The notes under the pieces: generated by a model
Seen by the model: the letters and a program-made list of their open reading frames with translations, nothing else
What the model was told of the DNA's origin: nothing
Databases searched by the model: none
Assembly: GCF_016741935.1 (NCBI RefSeq)
Contig: NZ_JAERRG010000006.1
Location: 62,001-126,000, forward strand
DNA length: 64,000 bases
Direction: 5' to 3'
Source: Streptomyces endocoffeicus
GTDB lineage: Bacteria > Actinomycetota > Actinomycetes > Streptomycetales > Streptomycetaceae
Shown: piece after piece, positions 55,601 to 62,295 of the stretch
Numbering within the stretch: the first letter of the stretch is position 1
Layout of the letters: each line of letters starts with the position of its first letter
Program-made: the position numbers and the translations under genes

Positions 55601-58600
55601 CTGCCAGGCCGCGGCCAGCGCCGCCGGCTCCGGCACCCCGTCGAGGACGAAGGTGAGCTGCTGGAAGTAGGCCCGCCGGTCGCCCTGCGCCAGCGCGTGG
55701 AACAGCATGCCCGCCTGGGTGGGGGTGAGCGGGTAGATGTCCGCCACCGTGCCCCCGTTCCCGGCCAGCCGGTCCACGGCGGCCTGGTCGAGGGCGGCGA
55801 GCGGGAAGTCGGACGGGGTGCGGCCGCCCGCGCCGGGCGCGCTGCCGTGCCGGGCGATCTCGCACAGCGCCTCGCGGAACTCCCCGGCGAGCCGGGCGAC
55901 CGTCTCCTCCCGGTGCAGATTCGCGGAGTAGAACCAGGTGATCTCCAGGTCGTCCCCCTCGACCCGGCCCACCACCTCCAGCGGATGCGGGCGCGGCGAG
56001 GTGGGGTCGGCGTCCAGGGCCAGCTCCCGGTGCAGACCGCGGAAGAGCCCGTCGCCGCCCGGCGCCTCGAACCGGCCGAGGTAGTTGAAGCTGATCCCGG
56101 CCGTGGGGCCGTCGGGGAGGCCCGCGCCATCGAGCAGATGGCGCCGCACCCCGTAGCCCAGACCACGCCGCGGTACGGCCCGCATCTGCTCCTTGACGGA
56201 CTTGAGGACCTCGCCCCAGCCGCCGTCCGGAAGGTCGAGCGCCACCGGGAAGCGGGTGGTGAACCAGCCGACCGTACGGGACAGGTCCAGGTCCGCGAAG
56301 AGCTCCTCGCGGCCGTGGCCCTCCACGTCCACCGGCACCCGGGCGCGCCCGGTCCAGCGGCGCAGCACCCGGGCCAGCGCGCTCAGCAGCACGTCGTTGA
56401 CCTGTGTGCGGTAGACCTCGGGGAGTGTCTGGAGGAGTGCGGCGGTCTCCTCCGGGCCGAGCCGGACGGTGACCGACCGGGCCGAGGCATAGGTGTTCTC
56501 CGCCGCGTCCGCCCTGGTAGCCCCGTCAGCCCCGTTCGTTCCGTCCGCCCCGTTCAGGTCGGTCGGCAGCGAGGGGTCGCAGGCCCCGGCCAGGCCGGTC
56601 CAGTACGCCTCCTCGTCGGCGAACCCGCCTTCCCCGGCATGGGTGTTGAGCCGCAGCGCCCAGCGGCGCAGCGGGGAGGACTTCGCGGGAAGCCCGGCCC
56701 CCTCGTCCCGGGCCGCCCGCCGGTAGGCGCTGTCGAGATCCTCCAGGATGACGCGCCAGGCCACCCCGTCCACCACCGCGTGATGGATGGTGAGGTGGAG
56801 GACCGGGCGCGGCCCGGTGTCCCGGTCGAGCACCGCCCGCATCAGCGGCCCCCTGGCCAGGTCGAAGCGGCCCAGGTGCCCGGCGCCGGTGGTCTCGAGC
56901 GGTACGCGGACCGCGGCCGCGTCCTCGATCCGCTGGTACCAGCCGCCGTCCCGCCGCTGGAAGCGGGAGCGCAGGGCGTCGTGGTGGTCCACCAGCGCGT
57001 CCAGGGCGTGCCGCAGCGCGTCCTCGTCCACGTCCTCGGGCAGCACCAGCGAGATGGTCTGGTTGAAGTGGCCGGCCCGCTCGGGGTCGGTGGTGAACAG
57101 CCAGTGCTGAATGGGGGTCAGCGGCAGCTCCCCGGTGGCGGTCTCGTCCCCGCCGGAGCCGACGGGCTCGGCCGGGGCCGTGGTGGTGTCCAGGTGCAGG
57201 GCCAGCGCGGCGATCGTCTGATGGCGGTAGACATCGCGCGAGGTGACGGCGAGCCCGGCCTGCCGCGCCTGGGAGACCAGCTGGATGCTGAGGATCGAAT
57301 CGCCGCCGAGGGAGAAGAAGTTGTCCTCCATCCCCACGCGGTCCACCCGCAGGATCCGGGCCCAGACCGTCGCCAGGGTCCGCTCGGTGGCGGTCCGGGG
57401 CGCCACATAGCCCGGTGCCGCGGCCTCGGCCCAGTCCGGCTCGGGGAGTCGGCCGCGGTCCAGCTTGCCGTTGGGGTTGAGGGGCATCCGCTCCAGGACG
57501 ACGACGGAGGCGGGCACCATGTAGTCGGGCAGCGAGCGCCGCAGGAACCGTCGCAGCCCCGCCGGGTCGGGCTCGGCGCCCGCGGCGGCCACCACATAGG
57601 CGATCAGCCGCTGATGGCCGTCCGTCTCCCGGGCGACGGCCGTCGCCTCGGCGATGTCGGGGTGGTGCAGCAGCGCCGTCTCCACCTCGCCCAGCTCGAT
57701 GCGGAAGCCGCGGATCTTCACCTGGTCATCGGCTCTGCCGACGTACTCCAGCTGGCCCTCGCCGTTCCAGCGGACCAGGTCACCGGTGCGGTACATCCGG
57801 CTGCCGGGCGGCCCGAGGGGGTCCGCGAGAAAGCGGTGGGCGGTCAGTCCGGGCCGCCGCAGATACCCCCGGGCCAGGCCCTGCCCGCCCAGATACAGCT
57901 CACCGGTCACCCCGGGTGGCACCAGCCGCAGCGTCGGGTCCAGGACGTAGGCGCGGGTGCCCGCGACCGGGCGGCCGATCGGCGGGGCCTGCGCGGGCGC
58001 CTGGCCGTCGCAGAACCAGCCGGTGGCGTACACGGTGGCCTCGGTCGGCCCGTAGAGATTGGCGATCCGGCAGGACGGCATGGCCTCCCGGATGTCCCGT
58101 ACGGTCTGGGCGGGCAGCGCCTCGCCCGCCAGTACGACGGTCCGGGCCCAGTCCGCCGGGCGATCCTCGCCCAGCAGCCGGGAGAACACCGAGGGCACCC
58201 CGCTGAGCAGCCCCGTCGCCCGCGGCCGCCCCTCGGGGTCGGTGAGGGCGAGCAGGTCACGCACCACCTCGACGCTGCCGCCGGCCAGCAGCGGGCAGAG
58301 GATCTCGAAGACCGACACATCGAAGTTGAGCGAGGTCGAGGCGACCACGTCGGTCAGCCGCTCGCGCCCCAGCTCCGCCTCGGCCCAGGCCGCGAGCCCC
58401 GCCACCCCGCGGTGGTTGACCACCACGCCCTTGGGCCGGCCGGTCGACCCGGAGGTGTAGATGACATAGGCGGGATGGGCCGGGACCAGTGGCCGGAGCC
58501 GCTCGGCGTCGGTGATGTCACCGTCCGCGAGCCCGTCCAGCCGGGCGCGTACCTCCGGGTCGTCCAGCAGCAGCGGTGCGGCGTCCGCGGGCAGACAGCC

Positions 58601-61600
58601 GGCCGCGCCGGTGGTGGTGAGGACGGTCGAGGGCGCGGCGTCCGCCAGCATGAACGCGATGCGCTCGGCGGGGTATTCGGGGTCCACCGGCAGATATCCG
58701 GCGCCCGCCTTGAGCACCGCCAGCAGGACGACGACGAGCTCGGCCGAGCGGGGCAGGGCGAGGGCCACCAGCCGCTCGGGACCGGCGCCCCGGTCGATGA
58801 GCAGCCGCGCCAGCCGGTTGGCGCGCCGGTTCACCTCTTCGTAGGAGAGGCTGGTGTCCCCGCAGGTCACGGCGGTGGCCGTGGGCCGCCGCGCCACCTG
58901 GGCGGCGAAGAGGCCGGGCAGGGTGGCCTCGACCGCGGGCCGCTCGGGCCCGTTCCAGGCGTCGAGCATCGCATGCCACTCGGCGTCGGCCAGCATCCGC
59001 AGCTCGATCAGGGTGGCGCCCGGATCGGCCACCATGGCGGTCAGCAGCCGGTGCAGATGCCCGGCCATCCGCTCGATCGTGGCCGCGTCGAACAGATCGG
59101 AGTTGAACTCGACGGTCAGCCCAAGCGAGCCGTCGTCACGGGGCAGGAACTCCAGCACCAGGTCGAACCGCGCGGCCGGGCGCGGCAGCGAGTGCTCGGT
59201 GATCCGCACACCCCCCGCCTCCTGGCCGGGCACCATGGCGCTCTGCTGGACGACCAGCGCCTGCACCAGCGGATTGCGGCTGGGGTCGCGGCGTGGCGCC
59301 AGCTCCTCGACGACTCGCTCGAACGGCAGCCGGTCATGGCTGAAGGCGTCCAGCACCGTCTCGCGCATCGCGTCCAGGAACCGCTCGACCGTGCTGTCCC
59401 CGTCCACATCGGCGCGCAGCACCAGGGTGTTGACGAAGAACCCGGCGACCGTCTCCAGCTCCTCGCGGTGGCGCCCGGCGGTCACGGTGCCGAAGGCGAT
59501 GTCCCGCTGGCCCGAGTAGCGGGAGAACAGCACCGCCGCGGCGGCCGCGAGCAGGGTGAACTGCGTGGTGTCCCGCTCCCTGCCGAGCCGGGCCAGCCCC
59601 GCCACCAGCTCGGCGGGCAGCTCACGGCGGTGCACCGCGCCCGCCGTGGTGCGCACCGGCGGGCGCGGGCGGTCGGTGGGCAGCTCCAGCGTCTGCATCC
59701 CGGCCAGCCGGCCCCGCCAGTACTCCAGATCGGCGTCCGCACCGGCGGTGGCGGGACGGCTCCGCTCCCACACCGCGAAGTCCGGGTACTGGAGGGCGGG
59801 TTCGGGGAGCGCGGCGGTGGTGCCGGACACCTCGGCGGCGTAGAGCGCGGCCAGTTCGCGCACCAGCAGCCCGACCGACCAGCCGTCGGTGACGATGTGA
59901 TGCTGCGCCAGCAGCAGGATGTGCTCCTCGTCGGCGAGCCGGATCAGCAGCGCCCTGGTCAGCGGTCCCTGTCTGAGGTCGTAGGGCCGGTTCAGCTCGG
60001 CGGTCAGCGTGGCGTCGAGCGCCTCGGCGCGCCGCCGCGCCGGATGCCCGCCGAGGTCGAGCCGCTCGAGCGGTACGGTCCCGTGCGCGGCCACCTGCTG
60101 CACCCCGTGCCCGTCCACGGTGGCGAAGGTGGTGCGCAGGGCGTCATGGCGGGCGGCGAGCCGGTCCAGCGCCCGGCGCAGCGCGGCCACGTCCAGCGGG
60201 CCGTCGAGCCGCAGCCCGGCCCCGGTGTTGTACTCGGTTCCGCCGGAGGTCAGATCGTCCAGGAACCACAGCCGCCGCTGGGCGGAGGACAGCGGCAGCG
60301 GACGGTCGCGCGGCGCGGGCGGGATCGGCGCCTCGGGCCGCTCGGCCGCCGCGGCGGACAGCTTGCCGGCCAGCCGCGCCACCGTCCTGGCGTCGAGCAG
60401 ATCGCGCAGCGAGAGCTCCACACCCAGCTCGGCCCGGATCCGGGTCAGCAGCCGCACCCCGAGGATGGAGTCGCCGCCCAGGCCCAGGAAGTCGTCCGCC
60501 ACGCCCACGGTGTCCACCGGCAGCACCTCGGACCAGATGCGGGCCAGGGCCTCCTCGGCGGGGGTGCGCGGGGCGATGTGGCGCGAGTCGCCGTCCGGCG
60601 CGGAGCGCGGGGCGGGCAGCGCCTGCCGGTCGATCTTGCGGTGTTGCGTGAGGGGGAACGCGTCCAGTACGACGTAGGCGGACGGCACCATATGCGCCGG
60701 CAGCACCCGGGCCACCGCGGCGCGCACCTCCGCGGCCTTCGGCGGGGTCCCGCCGCCGGGCGGCACCACATAGGCGACCAGCCGCTTCTGACCGGGCTCG
60801 TCCTCCCTTACGGTGACCACGGCGGACCCCACCCGGGGGTGGCGGGCCAACGCGGCCTCCACCTCGCCCAGTTCGATGCGGAAGCCGCGTATCTTCACCT
60901 GGTGGTCGGCCCGGCCGAGGAATTCCAGTTCACCGTCGGCGTTCCAGCGGACCAGGTCACCGGTGCGGTACATCCGTGCGCCGGGCGGCCCGAACGGGCA
61001 GGCGGTGAAGCGATCGGCGGTCAGCCCCGGCCGGTCGAGATAGCCGCGGGCCAGGCCCGCGCCGCTGACGCACAGCTCTCCCGTGACCCCGACCGGCACC
61101 TGCCGCGCCGCCTCGTCCAGTACGAACACCCGGGTGTTGGGCAGCGGACGGCCGATCGGCGGGGCGCCGGTCCCCGCCGCCAGGGCGTCCGTCCAGGAGG
61201 CCACGACCGTGGCCTCCGTCGGGCCGTAGGAGTTCACCATCCGCCGCCCGGGCGCCCACAGGTCCACCAGATCGGCGGGGCACGCCTCCGCGCCCACGAT
61301 CAGGGTGCGGAAGTCGGGCAGCCCGTCGTGGAGCTCCTCCGGGGGCACGGTCGCGAGCGCCGCCGGGGGGATCAGGGCATGGGTCACCCGCCGCTCCCGC
61401 AGGACCGCCGCCAGCTCGGCGCCCAGCAGGGGCCCCTCCGGGGGCACCACCAGTGCCGCCCCGGCCAGCAGGGAGGAACACAGCTCCAGGACGGAGGCGT
61501 CGAAGCTGGGCGAGGAGAACTGCAGTACCCGGTCGCCGGGCCGGACCCGGTAGTGGGCGGCCGTCGCGGCCGAGAAGTTGCCCAGACCGGCGTGCGGCAC

Positions 61601-62158
61601 CAGCACGCCCTTGGGCACGCCCGTGGAGCCTGAGGTGTAGATGACATACGCGGGATGCTCGGGGCACAGCGGGCCGAGCAGCTCCCCGCGGCCGGGCGCG
61701 TGATCCGGGCCCGCCCCGGCCCCCACCTCCCGGATCCGCGCCGGGTCGTCCAGCACGGCCACCGGCCGGGCGTCGGCCAGCATCATGGCCCGGCGCTCCT
61801 CGGGGTGCGCGGGGTCGATCGGGAGGTACGCGCCGCCGGCCTTCGCCACCGCCAGCTCGGCCACCACCAGTTCGGCCGAGCGGGGCAGCACCAGCGCCAC
61901 CACGCGCTCCGGCCCCACACCCTGCCCGATGAGATGGTGGGCCAGCCGGTTCGCCCAGCGCTCGACTTCCCCGAAGGACCACTGGTGCCCGTCCGCCACC
62001 AGGGCCGGTGCCTCTGGGGTGCGTTCCGCCCAGATGGCGAAGAGCTCGCCGAGCGGTGCGTGGGAGACGGCGCGGTCCGTGGCGTTCCACGCCTCCGGAG
62101 GGAGGGCCGGGACGGGTTGGGGTGCGGACACCGATGAGGTCTCGTAGTGGTCCGTCAT
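43478..62158 (-). CDS. nonribosomal peptide synthetase, modules 1-5 (A-T / C-A-T-E / C-A-T-E / C-A-T-E / C-A-T)
   Basis: This 6,226-residue NRPS starts the chain. It begins directly with an adenylation domain (core A3 YTSGSTGVPKG), so no acyl starter is loaded. Carrier serines are at residues 564, 1621, 3146, 4667 and 6169. Condensation motifs are HHIVTDGWS (module 2), FHHLILDGWS (3) and FHHVLLDGWS (4 and 5). Epimerization domains follow modules 2, 3 and 4. The protein ends 57 residues after the last carrier serine with a charged tail that may dock to the next synthetase. The ATG at 62158 follows a weak AAGGG site; extending the frame upstream would overlap the hydrolase gene. Codon 2195 is TTA (55576-55574). 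Confidence 0.97.
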   Translation of the reverse strand: MTDHYETSSVSAPQPVPALPPEAWNATDRAVSHAPLGELFAIWAERTPEAPALVADGHQWSFGEVERWANRLAHHLIGQGVGPERVVALVLPRSAELVVAELAVAKAGGAYLPIDPAHPEERRAMMLADARPVAVLDDPARIREVGAGAGPDHAPGRGELLGPLCPEHPAYVIYTSGSTGVPKGVLVPHAGLGNFSAATAAHYRVRPGDRVLQFSSPSFDASVLELCSSLLAGAALVVPPEGPLLGAELAAVLRERRVTHALIPPAALATVPPEELHDGLPDFRTLIVGAEACPADLVDLWAPGRRMVNSYGPTEATVVASWTDALAAGTGAPPIGRPLPNTRVFVLDEAARQVPVGVTGELCVSGAGLARGYLDRPGLTADRFTACPFGPPGARMYRTGDLVRWNADGELEFLGRADHQVKIRGFRIELGEVEAALARHPRVGSAVVTVREDEPGQKRLVAYVVPPGGGTPPKAAEVRAAVARVLPAHMVPSAYVVLDAFPLTQHRKIDRQALPAPRSAPDGDSRHIAPRTPAEEALARIWSEVLPVDTVGVADDFLGLGGDSILGVRLLTRIRAELGVELSLRDLLDARTVARLAGKLSAAAAERPEAPIPPAPRDRPLPLSSAQRRLWFLDDLTSGGTEYNTGAGLRLDGPLDVAALRRALDRLAARHDALRTTFATVDGHGVQQVAAHGTVPLERLDLGGHPARRRAEALDATLTAELNRPYDLRQGPLTRALLIRLADEEHILLLAQHHIVTDGWSVGLLVRELAALYAAEVSGTTAALPEPALQYPDFAVWERSRPATAGADADLEYWRGRLAGMQTLELPTDRPRPPVRTTAGAVHRRELPAELVAGLARLGRERDTTQFTLLAAAAAVLFSRYSGQRDIAFGTVTAGRHREELETVAGFFVNTLVLRADVDGDSTVERFLDAMRETVLDAFSHDRLPFERVVEELAPRRDPSRNPLVQALVVQQSAMVPGQEAGGVRITEHSLPRPAARFDLVLEFLPRDDGSLGLTVEFNSDLFDAATIERMAGHLHRLLTAMVADPGATLIELRMLADAEWHAMLDAWNGPERPAVEATLPGLFAAQVARRPTATAVTCGDTSLSYEEVNRRANRLARLLIDRGAGPERLVALALPRSAELVVVLLAVLKAGAGYLPVDPEYPAERIAFMLADAAPSTVLTTTGAAGCLPADAAPLLLDDPEVRARLDGLADGDITDAERLRPLVPAHPAYVIYTSGSTGRPKGVVVNHRGVAGLAAWAEAELGRERLTDVVASTSLNFDVSVFEILCPLLAGGSVEVVRDLLALTDPEGRPRATGLLSGVPSVFSRLLGEDRPADWARTVVLAGEALPAQTVRDIREAMPSCRIANLYGPTEATVYATGWFCDGQAPAQAPPIGRPVAGTRAYVLDPTLRLVPPGVTGELYLGGQGLARGYLRRPGLTAHRFLADPLGPPGSRMYRTGDLVRWNGEGQLEYVGRADDQVKIRGFRIELGEVETALLHHPDIAEATAVARETDGHQRLIAYVVAAAGAEPDPAGLRRFLRRSLPDYMVPASVVVLERMPLNPNGKLDRGRLPEPDWAEAAAPGYVAPRTATERTLATVWARILRVDRVGMEDNFFSLGGDSILSIQLVSQARQAGLAVTSRDVYRHQTIAALALHLDTTTAPAEPVGSGGDETATGELPLTPIQHWLFTTDPERAGHFNQTISLVLPEDVDEDALRHALDALVDHHDALRSRFQRRDGGWYQRIEDAAAVRVPLETTGAGHLGRFDLARGPLMRAVLDRDTGPRPVLHLTIHHAVVDGVAWRVILEDLDSAYRRAARDEGAGLPAKSSPLRRWALRLNTHAGEGGFADEEAYWTGLAGACDPSLPTDLNGADGTNGADGATRADAAENTYASARSVTVRLGPEETAALLQTLPEVYRTQVNDVLLSALARVLRRWTGRARVPVDVEGHGREELFADLDLSRTVGWFTTRFPVALDLPDGGWGEVLKSVKEQMRAVPRRGLGYGVRRHLLDGAGLPDGPTAGISFNYLGRFEAPGGDGLFRGLHRELALDADPTSPRPHPLEVVGRVEGDDLEITWFYSANLHREETVARLAGEFREALCEIARHGSAPGAGGRTPSDFPLAALDQAAVDRLAGNGGTVADIYPLTPTQAGMLFHALAQGDRRAYFQQLTFVLDGVPEPAALAAAWQQVADRTQVLRARAVWEGVPEPVQVVERGVRIPVALLDWRRLSGPDERREELRRLLAEDRERGLDLAAAPLTRLALARLSETEVQVVWTFHHLILDGWSLFQVLSDVFHCHARARAGASGAAMAAGLPGRRPFGDYVAWLRERDGALAEEHWRARLGDLAEPTPLPYDREPTETHHAESTEDLRVTLPAATTQRLQALARDEGLTLNTVVQGAWALLLARQSGREDVVFGTTVSGRPPELPGVETMNGLFITTVPTRLTVPAGSALLSWLGAVQSGQTEDRRFDFVPLTRLRSWTGLPERVNLFDSIVVFENYPIGGDLAAAHGLALRELNGVETTNYPLSLVVYPGAELALRLGYDPALFDEATARRMAEHLTVLLTAMADTPDRAPAHLPMLTAARRHQVLREWNDTAVALPESTVAGLFAERVRCAPDATALDGEAGPVSYRELDTRANRLAHRLIGHGVGPERPVAVLMDRSVELVVALLAVVKAGGVYVPLDTRAPEDRLRSVLAEAGAEVLLTDRAWERTAADISDAALTLLVKSGPGDDDGDDDDGPSRPPNVALSPDNALYLMFTSGSTGRPKGVAVRHRDVTALVADRAFADHDRVLVHSPQAFDASTYELWVPLLRGGRAVLAPPGDVDADTVRRAIAEYGVSCLWLTAGLFRLLAQEAPECLRGAREVWTGGEAVPPGAVRRVLAACPDLTVMDGYGPTETTTFATRRPFRAGEELPRSLPIGRPLDNTRTYVLDGTLQPQPPGIPGELYIAGAGVARGYHGRPGATAERYIADPFGPSGSRMYRTGDIVAWTDDGELRFVGRADDQLKVRGFRIEPGEIEAALTRHEAVAEAVVALSRVADRTLLTGYAVPVAGAEVPDAGELRSFLGGLLPDYMVPSAFVALDALPLTRNGKVDRRRLPEPDPAAAGTAGYVAPRTDTERALAEIWGTLLGRERIGAEDNFFHLGGDSILSIQVASRARQAGLAFTPRELFRHPTVASLAAVTTPTATPAADTGPVTGEVPLTPIQHWFFGMRTDRPGHFNQSVVVELQREPDLRALRAALDALLVHHDALRTRFEPGADGSPRQYCPQPDLTAPAPLREHDLSGLDADECRAAEDAAMAEAQAGFDLARGPLLAARLFHRGDGQRPTLFLTAHHLVVDGVSWRVLLEDLNTAYRQLLAGGRADLGPRTTSVRDWSLKLTDHTAAGGFDTELAHWRAVTAECAAGLPVDGEGDNTVASMASVTVRLDRERTEALLRQVPEVYRTRVDDVLLAALGRVLGDWTGRRRIAVDLEGHGREEHLLDGVDLSRTVGWFTSLYPVALDIPDGGWGETLKSVKEQLRAVPARGIGHGALRHLAPGSGLRGTAEPGISFNYLGQFDWSAADDDTGLVRTVRDGLGGDAAPDTVRAHLLDVVGRVERRCLEITWYYGSGTHSEETVAGLARGMLRALEEIIGHCAAPEAGGRTPSDFPLARLDQAAVDRIAADGRAVADIYPLTPTQAGMLFHGLMDPASDAYVNQVQLTLTGADDPRALATAWRRTVDSNPILRTHLVWADTPEPLQVVTHRAELRIAHHDWTRRSEEWREAELDRMLAEDRAEGIDLATAPLMRLALIRLSADEVRIVWTFHHVLLDGWSAAQVFDEVCERYAALTSERAPVVPARRPFREYLGWLGEQDTAEAERYWRTALAGFTSPTELPRDRPASEAHRSASSGSHRVTLGAEESARLRTTAQRGGLTMNTVVQGAWALLLSRYSGSDDLCFGTTVSGRPTALPGVESMVGVFINTIPTRVRVAGESGLLDWLRELQSAQSESRLFEFVSLAQLGSWSEVPGGVSLFDSIVVFENYPFDSEAIAAHGLGIRQERDVEPTNFALSVVVAPEERLSICLDYDPAAFDAPTIERLGGCLRNLLVEMATDPERRLDELPLVGEAETRGILDRFSGPVSAAPDAVLPALFEARAARTPDAVAVLGDGGPLTYRELNEGANRLARLLIASGAGPEHFVALALPRTPELVVAVLAVLKSGAAYLPVDPAYPAERIAFMLGDIAPDTVVTTGEVADRIPAGASGGRILLDDAEFRGRLAQLPAQDVGDAERRRPLLPAHPAYAIHTSGSTGTPKGVVVTHESVAALAAWAREEFGAQGLSHVVASTSLNFDVSVFEILCPLLAGGAIEIVRDLLTLAERTQGWTASLISAVPSALGQMLGKGSVSVTADTVVLAGEGLAARTVKEVRAAIPGCRVANIYGPTEATVYATAWTCDPADPDRTPPIGTPVAATRAYALDARMRPVPVGVPGELYLAGPGLARGYFGRPGLTAQRFTADPYGPAGGRMYRTGDLVRWDERGQLEYLGRTDDQVKVRGFRIELGEVEAALARHPGVAEAAAAVVDTGGHKRLAGYVVRVPGSPPVDTAAIRAFLATSLPDHMVPSAVVVLDRLPLGSSGKLDRRALPAPVWAARATGHVEPRTETEKALAAIWAEVLGVERIGVEDNYFALGGDSILSIQIVSAARRAGIELTPRHLFVHQTVADLAAAAREATATAAETERGPVVGEVPLTPIQHWLLDQLDSTAGHFTQSVSAELTAPVDESALRTALSTVLTHHDALRLRFERTGDGAVRQHNAPPDTEPAWDIHDLSAVAPERRDAVMRETAGRIRAGFDLARGPLLRAVLFTRGEAERPVLLLTAHHLVVDAVSWRIVLEDLDTAYRQIVAGRTPEPGPKTTSFRTWALRLTEHTAAGGFDAERDHWAAPHGGTDLPMDGDGPNTAASEEEVTVRLDAEETRLLLQEVPGAYRTRVNDVLLCALGRVLARWTGRDTVPVALEGHGREEIFDGVDLSRTVGWFTSMFPVALEAPADWGLERTLKAVKERLRAVPGNGLGYGALRHLSGSAAAGLPAAPKISFNYLGQQDWEPPAGGLLHALTGGLEGDMSPEADRPHLLDVIGRVADRRLELSWSYSRSLHQRATVRRLAEEMTEELRAIVRLCTRPDAGGRTPSDFPLAGLDQKAVDRLVGDGRDVADIHPLTPTQSGLVFHALAQRGQGLYVEQATFVLDGVGDSGVLAAAWQHVVDRTPVLRGAVVTHDVPEPLMVVRRTAAVPVEELDWSGLTEDQRTAELERLLDRDRARGIDLTAAPLLRVTLARLSPGEVRVLWTFHHVLLDGWSVFQVLGDVFAAHAALAAGEQPRLPARRPFADYVAWLARQDRTRAEAHWRQALEGFTSPTPLPYDRRPTPEIATRSSRWLSHRLGERDTAALQDFARRHRLTLNTIVQGAWALLVSRLSGESDVCFGTTVSGRPAELPGADDITGIFINTLPVRCAVAGAAGTAAWLRELQAEQADARGFGHVPLAQLRGWSELPAGVDLFESLVVFENYPINSSAAAEHGLRVRDLNALESTNYALTVVVSPGSELSVELGYDPRLFEESTAGALADRLTHLLGALAAAPDELPPDRIDILPAAERRRLLVDWNDTARQVPRATWAELVEAAADRRPDATAVDSPGLRLSYAELDGRANRLAHHLIGQGVGPGRIVALVLPRSVESVVARLAVAKAGGAYLPIDPDYPAGRVELMLKDSAPHLVIERAAEVQAPDGPAHRPTDEDRLSAVHPDDPAYVIYTSGSTGTPKGVVVTHRGIAGFAAAEAEHFQVRPGDRVLRFSSPGFDASVLELCMALPSGATLVVPEPGPLLGGQLADVLRRQRITHTLIPPAALATLPPGTERELPDLRTLIVGGDACGADLAARWAPHHRMINAYGPTETTVVATWSEPLTPDGAPPPIGRPIPNTRVRLLDARLRPVPVGVAGELWVSGPSLARGYLGRAGLTAARFVADPFGPPGSRMYRTGDLARYDAEGRLHHLGRGDHQLKLHGHRIEAGEVETALCGHPAVAEAVVTVREDEPGVRRLVAHLVLAPGAGAPADTELRTHLGRTLPGPMVPSAFAVLDRLPLTENGKTDRAALPAPGPATTTAAPAAHIAPRTPTEEVIAEIWSEVLEVSPVGAEDEFFALGGDSVRSLLIASRAKEAFAVELTPRDILTARTVSALADLVEEHILRELEDAASGGSDHDDR
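46616..51166 (-). other. NRPS module 4: C(DCL)-A-T-E, D-residue
   Basis: Residues ~3665-5181. DCL C domain. The pocket reads D-V-F-S-V-A-I-V-Y-K, one residue from module 2, so the same substrate class is likely. Carrier Ser 4667. E domain intact (HHLVVDAVSW, LEGHGRE). Confidence 0.86.
51167..55750 (-). other. NRPS module 3: C(DCL)-A-T-E, Val-like predicted, D
   Basis: Residues ~2137-3664. DCL C domain (DIYPLTPTQAGMLFH), which contains the TTA codon. The pocket reads D-A-Y-W-W-G-G-T-F-K, Val-like, identical to module 9. An Asp-rich insert (GDDDGDDDDG, 53948-53972) lies before core A3. Carrier Ser 3146. E domain intact (HHLVVDGVSW). Confidence 0.86.
55751..60322 (-). other. NRPS module 2: C(LCL)-A-T-E, D-residue
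   Basis: Residues ~613-2136. LCL C domain (HHIVTDGWS). The pocket reads D-V-F-S-V-A-L-V-Y-K; I have no firm substrate, perhaps a small residue. Carrier Ser 1621. The E domain has HHAVVDGVAW, where the usual Ser is Ala, with EGHGRE intact. An NGADG-type repeat sits in the E domain loop. Confidence 0.85.
60323..62158 (-). other. NRPS module 1 (loading): A-T, hydrophobic residue, L
   Basis: Residues ~1-612. The module has an A domain and a carrier only (Ser 564, LGGDSI), which sets a free amino terminus. The pocket reads D-A-L-L-I-G-S-V-V-K, the same as module 10; no firm substrate. The A10 motif reads RKID instead of GKxD, but the Lys is kept. No E domain, so the first residue stays L. Confidence 0.86.
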
Positions 62159-62205
62159 GGTGGGTTGTGGCCCTTCAGAGCGGTTGAACGGGCGGATATG
62201 GGGGG

Positions 62206-62232
62206 CGGCTCGGGCCGGCCGGCGCCGAGCCG
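62206..62232 (-). terminator. hairpin between the hydrolase and NRPS genes (possible attenuator)
   Basis: CGGCTCGG (62206-62213) and CCGAGCCG (62225-62232) form an 8-bp stem with an 11-nt GC-rich loop that is itself self-complementary. It lies in the 137-nt gap after the hydrolase stop and 48 nt before the NRPS start. It may terminate, attenuate or simply stabilise the hydrolase mRNA. No convincing promoter was seen after it. Confidence 0.5.
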
Positions 62233-62295
62233 GTGCGCCCGCGCCCGGCCGGGGGAGATGTGGGGAGTACGGCCGTGTGCGGGGCGGTGGGAACC

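Noticed and set aside
61000..62158. A starter condensation domain making a lipopeptide
   Set aside because: The first protein begins directly with an adenylation domain, and no fatty-acyl ligase or acyl carrier gene is seen nearby.
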